Assembly: GCA_031273455.1 (NCBI GenBank)
Contig: JAISRZ010000084.1
Span: 1 to 64,000 of the forward strand
DNA from: Deltaproteobacteria bacterium
GTDB taxonomy: Bacteria; Desulfobacterota; Desulfarculia; Adiutricales; Adiutricaceae
Direction: 5' to 3'
Length of the DNA stretch: 64,000 bases
The position numbers were made by a program, and so were the translations under genes. This document shows positions 54,172-64,000 of this stretch, in pieces; position 1 is the stretch's first letter; the number at the start of each line of letters is the position of its first letter. Under the pieces are notes generated by a model. The model worked only from the letters and a program-made list of their open reading frames with translations. It was not told where the DNA came from and made no database searches.

Positions 54172-55680
54172 TTAACCACCCAAATAATGAGTTAAGTTGC
54201 GTCTGACAACTGTTAAAAGAGGCCCTTGAGGATTAACGCCCGGCGCCGAACAGAGGATGGAAGCGTCAGTGACGTAAAAATCGTGGTGGCCCCACAAAGC
54301 CCCCCACTGGTCGACCACGCCCAATTTTGGTGAGCCGGCCATTCTATTGGAGGATGTTAGGTGGATGCTCATCGCCTCCAACGACCCTGGCGATGGGATA
54401 GTTGGTATCTTATCCAAATCAGCGGGGCTCTCAATAGACTCCAGCCCACGGATACTGGGGTAAAGACGCTTAGCCCCGGCGGCGAATAACGCCTGGCCCA
54501 ATCGTTTAAAGGCCAAAGAAAGTGAAGCCAAATCTCTCTTAGTTAGGCTAAAACGAACTATAGGCTCATCGAATCCTGGCAAAACGGTTATAGCCCCATG
54601 ACCTTCGGGCACTATAGCGGCGTAGTAGACCGCCAAAAAGGGCCATTTTTCGCGAACGACTTCTTGGCCACGCGATTTAGTTGACATGGAGACTAACATG
54701 TAATGCGGAGAACTAATTGAGCAGCCAAAACTCATAGAAGTTCCAAACTCTTTGACCTGGTGAACCGAGACCCCTAAACCTGGATAGTTGATTTCTTGAT
54801 CGAACTGGGCAATCCACTTAACTGTGGGGTGAAGATGGAAAAATTGGCCGCTTTTAGCAGACAATCCTGAGCTTTTAAGTATGACTGAACTTCCAATAGT
54901 TCCGGCTCCCAAAAAAATTGTCTTAGCTATAAAAAAACCACGTTTTTTCTGACCGTCAGAATTAATATAACTGACTTTCACTAGCCATTTATCTTTTTTA
55001 GGCCGAATACTCTCCACCCGAGCCCCTTCAATAATCCTCGCCCCAGCTTTTCGCGCTCTGGGAAGGTAGGTTCGAACCATAGTTTGCCGTTCCCCTTCTG
55101 GCGAAGCGGAGCTAAACGACCGGTACCTAGGCACTTCAGGGCAATTCCAACCTAAGGCTTCCGCGCCAGCTTTAAGGAGAAGAGAAACTTTAGGAATAGT
55201 TCCTTCAGGGGCCAAGGAGACTTTCAAATCCTTTTCCACCGCCTCTGAGTGGACATTTAAATCAACAGGATTAAAGGAAACAAGACCGAAACGGGAGGAC
55301 CAATCCCAAATAACCCCGTCAGGTAGCCGGTGATGGAGACCGCTATTGATTTCACTACCTCCACCTAAACACCGACCTTCAACATATTGGATTAAAGGAC
55401 GACCAAGAGCGAAAGTAATTCCACCATTACGATATTTGAGCTTTAATTCATCAACGGAAAATGGTTCAATCGCCTCTAATGGCCAATAGTTACCTTCCTC
55501 TAAAACTAAAACTTCCCGACCAGCCTCGGCTAGAACGCAAGCGGCTAAACTCGCTCCTGGTCCACTGCCGATGACCACCACATCGTGATCTTCGATCTGG
55601 CCTAACTCTTTATTGGCTGGAAGGGCCAGTGGCTCATGGGACCTCAGAGAATCCATTTGATTTTCCACAATCTTGTCCAT
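54172..55680 (-). CDS. GMC-family FAD-dependent oxidoreductase
   Basis: A 502-residue flavoprotein. The N-terminal dinucleotide site is HDVVVIGSGPGASLAACVLAEAGREVLVLEEG (about 33-64); GRCLGGGSEINSGLHHRLP corresponds to the GMC signature; AKTIFLGAGTIGSSVIL is the second FAD contact; and the C-terminal NPQGPLLTVVRR is characteristic. Members oxidise alcohols or sugars. No signal peptide is seen. The start overlaps the upstream small gene (TGATG). In the operon it sits where a polyprenylphosphoryl-pentose oxidase would be expected; that role is inferred. Confidence 0.88.
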   Translation of the reverse strand: MDKIVENQMDSLRSHEPLALPANKELGQIEDHDVVVIGSGPGASLAACVLAEAGREVLVLEEGNYWPLEAIEPFSVDELKLKYRNGGITFALGRPLIQYVEGRCLGGGSEINSGLHHRLPDGVIWDWSSRFGLVSFNPVDLNVHSEAVEKDLKVSLAPEGTIPKVSLLLKAGAEALGWNCPEVPRYRSFSSASPEGERQTMVRTYLPRARKAGARIIEGARVESIRPKKDKWLVKVSYINSDGQKKRGFFIAKTIFLGAGTIGSSVILKSSGLSAKSGQFFHLHPTVKWIAQFDQEINYPGLGVSVHQVKEFGTSMSFGCSISSPHYMLVSMSTKSRGQEVVREKWPFLAVYYAAIVPEGHGAITVLPGFDEPIVRFSLTKRDLASLSLAFKRLGQALFAAGAKRLYPSIRGLESIESPADLDKIPTIPSPGSLEAMSIHLTSSNRMAGSPKLGVVDQWGALWGHHDFYVTDASILCSAPGVNPQGPLLTVVRRNLTHYLGG

Positions 55681-56036
55681 CAGGCGGATTTCTGGGTCCG
55701 GCCTAAAGCCTCAAAAAGATAAAATTGAACAAAAACTCGATGGAACCTAATAAACTCACGAGTTGGCCCAGGCAAAACCTCAAAAAATCTGACAACCTTA
55801 GCCCGAAGCTCTGGGGTCAGGCGATTAAACCAGCCTAAACCAATTGGAAGAGCGAGAAATTGCATGATATACGCTAAAACTATAAAAGGCGGTTTAAGCC
55901 AGTCTGGAAGGCTACGAATCTGAGCTAATACAAAGCGCTCACATCCACAATAATCCACCGATCCTGGCAGTTGATTAGCCGTAATCTGAGCCAATCCCCA
56001 AGTTAGAGCCGATGATACCGCCAAAAGGTTTTTCAT
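55680..56036 (-). CDS. Protein of unknown function between UbiA and GMC genes
   Basis: A 118-residue protein from ATG 56036, selected because ATGA overlaps the UbiA stop; the longer frame to 56090 would overlap it more and has no site. It contains one or two hydrophobic segments (WLKPPFIVLAYIMQFLALPIGLGWF) and a basic, aromatic C-terminus (PTREFIRFHRVFVQFYLFEALG). Tight coupling on both sides suggests a partner of the GMC enzyme or of the prenyltransferase. I do not recognise a family. Confidence 0.65.
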   Translation of the reverse strand: MKNLLAVSSALTWGLAQITANQLPGSVDYCGCERFVLAQIRSLPDWLKPPFIVLAYIMQFLALPIGLGWFNRLTPELRAKVVRFFEVLPGPTREFIRFHRVFVQFYLFEALGRTQKSA

Positions 56037-57463
56037 AGTCCAACCGTCGCTATAAAGTAAATGAGAAGACCGAGACCCAAACTGACCCAACTGACCTTGT
56101 CTTTCAGAGTAAAGAAGACAGGATCATATGGCATTTTACCCTCATTAGCAAGTTTCATTAATCTAACTAACCAGTAAAATAAAATAGGACAGAAAAATAA
56201 TAATATCTGTGGATTTTGATAACGCTTTAAAGCTGTTATATCACCTACATAAATAGCTAATGTAAGTACAGCGCAACAAATACAACCACTAGTTATTGTT
56301 TGAAATAATATAATATCTTTTACAGTATAAGGTCTTCGTGAATTATGTTCAATTATTCCCGCTGTGATATTACTTACCTCACCTAATCTTTTTATCAAAC
56401 TGAGAGCTGTAAACACAAAAAAAGAAAAAGACAGTAGCCATTGCGAAATTTCAAGATCAATAGCTTCACCACCAGCAAAAATCCTGACACAATACAACAA
56501 AACAAGGACTATTATATCAATAAAAATAATGTTTTTTAATTTTAAAGAATATATAAGAGAACTAATCAAATATAATATACCTAAAATAATAAATCTATGC
56601 CTTAATGGCCAAGCTAAAATCAAACTACCCATCAACGCTATTAAGAACAAAATCGCCCCTTTTGGCAGGTCCAAAGCTCCAGAGGCGAAAGGGCGAAGTC
56701 GTTTTTCTGGATGACAACGATCGGAACTAATGTCCAATAAGTCATTTAAAATGTAGCCAGAGGAAGAAAAACAACAAAAAGAAAAAAAGGCTAAAACAAC
56801 TTGATTTAACGCGGCCAAAGTAAAAAGATGGCCCATTAGTAAGGGAACAAAAAGAAGGATATTCTTGGCCCACTGATGAATTCTAAGCGCATGAAAAATA
56901 GACCTAATAGTAAAAAATCGAGAGTGGTTAGAGGCTATATTTGTGACTTTTTGGTTGACTGACTGAGCCTTCACCGCCAAACTATGATCGCCTACGACCA
57001 CCGCCTCACTAGCCCGCCGCCAAACTTCAAGATCAGCGGAACTGTTTCCCACGTAAACAAAACCGCCCTCGCCAAAACGTCTGGCCAATTCTGCGGCCTT
57101 AGCCTTTCCTTTAAGATTATTCCGCCCATCTGACGCAATAAAACCGGTGAAAAAATCAAAGTGGTCTACAACTTTTTTCGCCAGGAACTCATCAGCCGCT
57201 GTGGCCAACCAAACCTCTTGGTTATAATTTCGATATTCTTTAGCTAATTGTATAACCGCCTCATTCCAAGGCAATATGTCCAGATCCAATTGAGTCGCGT
57301 GAGCCAACCGGCTTTTGAATGCCACCCTACCAGACAAAAGCCAAAACAAGGGGGCTAAATGGCCTTGAGAAATAGTTTTAAAAAATAATTCCCACAAGGA
57401 ATCCGTTTTTAAAAGGGTCCCATCAAGATCAACGACCAAAACATGTAAGCCATTGGAGTTCAT
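56033..57463 (-). CDS. HAD phosphatase-UbiA prenyltransferase fusion (DPPR synthase-like)
   Basis: Residues 1-185 are a HAD-type domain: VVDLDGTLLKTDSL (nucleophile Asp), then GFIASDGRNNLKGKAKA and VYVGNSSADLEVW. Residues 195-476 are a UbiA membrane enzyme of nine helices with NDLLDISSDRCHPEKRLRPFASG, the form found in decaprenyl-phosphate phosphoribose synthase (N-D-x2-D-x3-D-x2-H-P-x-K-x2-R-P). Known relatives transfer 5-phosphoribose from PRPP to polyprenyl phosphate; the attached phosphatase would remove the 5-phosphate. The first gene of the operon, 230 nt downstream of a sigma-54-type promoter. The 3' half is notably AT-rich. Confidence 0.88.
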   Translation of the reverse strand: MNSNGLHVLVVDLDGTLLKTDSLWELFFKTISQGHLAPLFWLLSGRVAFKSRLAHATQLDLDILPWNEAVIQLAKEYRNYNQEVWLATAADEFLAKKVVDHFDFFTGFIASDGRNNLKGKAKAAELARRFGEGGFVYVGNSSADLEVWRRASEAVVVGDHSLAVKAQSVNQKVTNIASNHSRFFTIRSIFHALRIHQWAKNILLFVPLLMGHLFTLAALNQVVLAFFSFCCFSSSGYILNDLLDISSDRCHPEKRLRPFASGALDLPKGAILFLIALMGSLILAWPLRHRFIILGILYLISSLIYSLKLKNIIFIDIIVLVLLYCVRIFAGGEAIDLEISQWLLSFSFFVFTALSLIKRLGEVSNITAGIIEHNSRRPYTVKDIILFQTITSGCICCAVLTLAIYVGDITALKRYQNPQILLFFCPILFYWLVRLMKLANEGKMPYDPVFFTLKDKVSWVSLGLGLLIYFIATVGL

Positions 57464-57533
57464 TTTTCTTTTCTATTATAAATATTAGATTTTAGGCAAC
57501 ATATTGTACTATATTAGCTATTTAATAATTAAA

Positions 57534-57566
57534 ACAAAAAAACCCATAGCCAAAACGGTATGGGTT
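57534..57566 (-). terminator. Intrinsic terminator in the leader of the HAD-UbiA operon
   Basis: On the minus strand AACCCATA-N10-TATGGGTT is followed by TTTTTGTTTT-like sequence. It lies about 110-150 nt after the predicted sigma-54 start and 70 nt before the first gene. Confidence 0.6.
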
Positions 57567-57641
57567 ATCATTAAAATATATGTAAAAATAATTTTTAAAT
57601 AATTTTTTTTGCTTAATACGTAAGAGTTGGTTAAAGTAAGT

Positions 57642-57707
<66 letters not shown>

Positions 57708-58035
57708 TATTAATAGGCAAAAATTTTTTATATAGCTCTCTTTTAATAAGCTAAATAACGTAATTTTAGTTGGTTCAGCTAAAACAATCATAAAAACTCT
57801 ACTCTACCTTCTTTTGTTTATCAGCAAAAAAAATTATTAATCTATGATCTCTCTATTTATAATATAAAATCTCTAAAAATCGCTTTTCTTAATTGCTTAA
57901 CTTAACGCTAAATATAGATACTACAATCTGACTATTCTTGTCAACAAAAATTTTGACACGCGTCCAGGTAAAATTCCTTCAAACCCGGGCTCTTAAACTC
58001 AATTGGCTATCAAATAAACTTTGCCAAAAAAAACT
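57708..58035. other. AT-rich intergenic region between rpoC and the sigma-54 module
   Basis: No gene. TGTCAA-caaaaatt-TTGACA (57939-57958) is a six-base inverted repeat about 260 nt upstream of the predicted start, a distance at which activators of sigma-54 promoters can bind; it could equally be part of a sigma-70 -35 element (minus-strand TTGACA). Confidence 0.4.
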
Positions 58036-58039
58036 AATA

Positions 58040-58076
58040 AAAAGGCCGCTCTGGTCAAACCAGATAACGGCCTTTT
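58040..58076 (-). terminator. Intrinsic terminator of rpoBC
   Basis: AAAAGGCCG and CGGCCTTTT enclose an inner CTGG/CCAG stem, followed on the minus strand by T-rich sequence 25 nt after the rpoC stop. Confidence 0.85.
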
Positions 58077-58101
58077 GACTACATATTACATATTACGGGG
58101 C

Positions 58102-62613
<4,512 letters not shown>

Positions 62614-62653
62614 TCTTTCCTCCCGCCCTAGCTTTCAACTGGGGCCAGGTTGT

Positions 62654-62680
62654 GGGCCAAAGGTCATTGACCTTTGGCCC
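62654..62680. repeat. Perfect 12-bp hairpin between rpoB and rpoC
   Basis: GGGCCAAAGGTC and GACCTTTGGCCC around a three-base loop. No T-run follows on the minus strand, so it should not terminate transcription; it may be an RNase III processing or stability element. Confidence 0.7.
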
Positions 62681-62697
62681 CTGAAGTCCGCGCGACC

Positions 62698-64000
62698 TTA
62701 AGCCACCTTGGTTTTGGACTCGGGTTTTCCCTCATCCAACTCAGTCGGCTTATCGTCCTCAATCAGCTCCACGTCTAAGCCCAAGGATTGCAACTCTTTA
62801 ACTAAGACGTTAAAGCTTTCCGGTAAACCCGCTTCCAGGATGTTATCGCCTTTCACGATCTTCTCGTACATCCTCGTCCGACCGCTCACGTCATCGCTTT
62901 TAACGGTCAAAAACTCCTGCAGACTATAGGCCGCCCCGTAAGCTTCCATGGCCCAGACTTCCATCTCGCCTAGCCTCTGGCCGCCAAACTGAGCTTTACC
63001 GCCCAAGGGCTGCTGGGTGACTAAGGAGTAGGGGCCAATGGACCGAGCGTGGATCTTGTCGTCAACCAAATGGTGGAGTTTAAGCATGTACATAACCCCC
63101 ACCGTGACCTCGTTTTCAAACCGTTCCCCGGTCCGCCCATCCCTTAAGACGGTCTGACCAATTTCCGGTAGGTTGGCTTTAGTTAAGATTTCCCGGATCT
63201 CCGACTCATCGGCCCCGTCAAAAACTGGCGTGGCCATATGGAGCCCTCGACGGGACCGATTAGCGATCTCGAACAATTCCTCATCGGTTAAATCCTGGCA
63301 GAACCGCTCGTAATCGCGCTCACCCAAAATACCCGTTAAAAAGCTCCGGAGTTTTTCGTGGTTAATCTCGTCCACTAAGCGGCCAATCTCTTGACCAATG
63401 GCCTTACTGGCCCAGCCAAGGTGGGTCTCCATGATCTGACCCACGTTCATCCGACTGGGGACGCCTAGAGGGTTAAGCACCAGATCCACTGGGGTGCCGT
63501 CTTCGAAGAAAGGCATATCCTCTTCAGGTAAGATCCTTGAGACCACGCCCTTATTTCCGTGACGACCGGCCATCTTATCGCCCACGGCCAGCTTTCTTTT
63601 CATGGCCACGTAGACTTTGACCTTCTTAATAACGCCCGGAGGCAACTCATCGCCCTTCTGGACCTTGGCCACCTTCCGCTCGAAGATCAAACGAATGGTC
63701 TCGACCTGCTCCTGGTAGACGCTCACTAATTCGGTCACTTCCTTCTGGATTTCCCCGGATTTGTCTTCCAGAACCTCCACCCCTTGCCAAGCGATGGGGG
63801 TGATCCTTTCGATCATCTCCTGGGTGACGATTTCTTTTTTCTTGTAGACAATGCCCTCGCGCCGCTTGTCGCTCACGACCGAGATTAAAGTCTTGTCTTC
63901 CAAAAGCTCCCGCAATCGAGTTTGGGCGTTTTTGGTTAGAATGTGGATCTCATCTTTTTGATCCTTTTCCAACCTCGCGATCTCGTCCCGCTCAATTTGC
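62698..64000 (-). CDS. rpoB: DNA-directed RNA polymerase subunit beta, C-terminal part
   Basis: The frame enters from the right edge without a start (in-frame residues QIERDEIAR lead in), so only about 433 C-terminal residues are present. Visible landmarks: the flap and hybrid-binding region [70 protein letters not shown], the [62 protein letters not shown] stretch that includes the switch region, and [11 protein letters not shown]. After the conserved end there is an acidic tail ([16 protein letters not shown]). It is co-transcribed with rpoC. Confidence 0.97.
   Translation of the reverse strand, partial: QIERDEIARLEKDQKDEIHILTKNAQTRLRELLEDKTLISVVSDKRREGIVYKKKEIVTQEMIERITPIAWQGVEVLEDKSGEIQKEVTELVSVYQEQVETIRLIFERKVAKVQKGDELPPGVIKKVKVYVAMKRKLAVGDKMAGRHGNKGVVSRILPEEDMPFFEDGTPVDLVLNPLGVPSRMNVGQIMETHLGWASKAIGQEIGRLVDEINHEKLRSFLTGILGERDYERFCQDLTDEELFEIANRSRRGLHMATPVFDGADESEIREILTKANLPEIGQTVLRDGRTGERFENEVTVGVMYMLKLHHLVDDKIHARSIGPYSLVTQQPLGGKAQFGGQRLGEMEVWAMEAYGAAYSLQEFLTVKSDDVSGRTRMYEKIVKGDNILEAGLPESFNVLVKELQSLGLDVELIEDDKPTELDEGKPESKTKVA

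Noticed and set aside
54172-55680. DprE1 orthologue
   Set aside because: The FAD motifs are of the GMC family, not the VAO/FAD_binding_4 fold of DprE1; only a functional analogy is proposed.

Overview
The window looks like chromosome of an uncultured Gram-negative bacterium, most likely a deltaproteobacterium (Desulfobacterota). Supporting signs are an 11-subunit-style nuo cluster without nuoE/F/G in which NuoK is followed by two Mrp/MrpD-like antiporter modules, a beta-prime subunit of proteobacterial layout with a two-part insert after the trigger loop, cytochrome bd, and an SPOR-VWA-OmpA envelope protein. The lineage call is inference from gene order and family resemblance. The genome is unusual in two ways: coding density is low, with large noncoding blocks filled by tandem repeats of several unrelated units, and many proteins carry low-complexity or repeat tails. 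Core genes (nuo, cyd, pfk, rpoBC) are GC-rich, while several inserted blocks (about 18.7-20.3, 30.4-38.4, 47.7-52.0 and 56.1-58.0 kb) are strongly AT-rich.

Layout: a partial Rpn/PDDEXK_2 transposase-nuclease (1-845, minus); a 2.4 kb degenerate repeat block; nuoA-B-C-D-H-I-J-K, an MrpD-like subunit, a small membrane protein and a second MrpD/NuoL-like subunit (3.2-12.3 kb, plus); a 1.5 kb block of three successive tandem arrays; nuoM and nuoN (13.8-17.3 kb); a terminator and a 24-bp array; an AT-rich ParA-like ATPase (19.0-20.3 kb); cydAB (minus); a secreted SUMF1-domain protein (minus); a long noncoding stretch; an unknown gene (27.0 kb); 6-phosphofructokinase (28.5 kb); an AAA ATPase with a broken partner gene (30.7-32.0 kb); a sugar-nucleotide/glycosyltransferase operon uxs-ugd-membrane protein-GT2/GtrA (minus, 32.2-37.8 kb); SGNH hydrolase, AI-2E-type permease, unknown protein and SPOR-VWA-OmpA protein (minus, 39.0-43.2 kb); a 56-bp array; a SWIM/SNF2 helicase (44.6-47.5 kb, plus); a lipid-linked-sugar type operon HAD-UbiA, unknown, GMC oxidoreductase, two SDR epimerases, small EamA/SMR transporter and two paralogous GT-C-like membrane proteins (minus, 47.7-57.5 kb); and rpoC with the 3' part of rpoB (minus, 58.1-64 kb).

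The most interesting regulatory signal is a pair of homologous modules at about 38.28-38.31 and 57.65-57.71 kb. Each carries a sigma-54-type promoter (GG-N10-GC spacing; the second is a full consensus match) running directly into a CT dinucleotide tract of 6 and 23 units respectively, and each sits upstream of one of the two cell-surface-sugar operons. At the second, an intrinsic terminator lies between promoter and first gene, implying either leader attenuation or a short CU-rich RNA. The 47.7-57.5 kb operon resembles, by reaction type, the decaprenylphosphoryl-arabinose pathway (phosphoribosyl transfer to a polyprenyl phosphate, dephosphorylation, oxidation/reduction epimerisation, flipping, GT-C transfer), but with a GMC-type oxidoreductase in the position where DprE1 would be expected.
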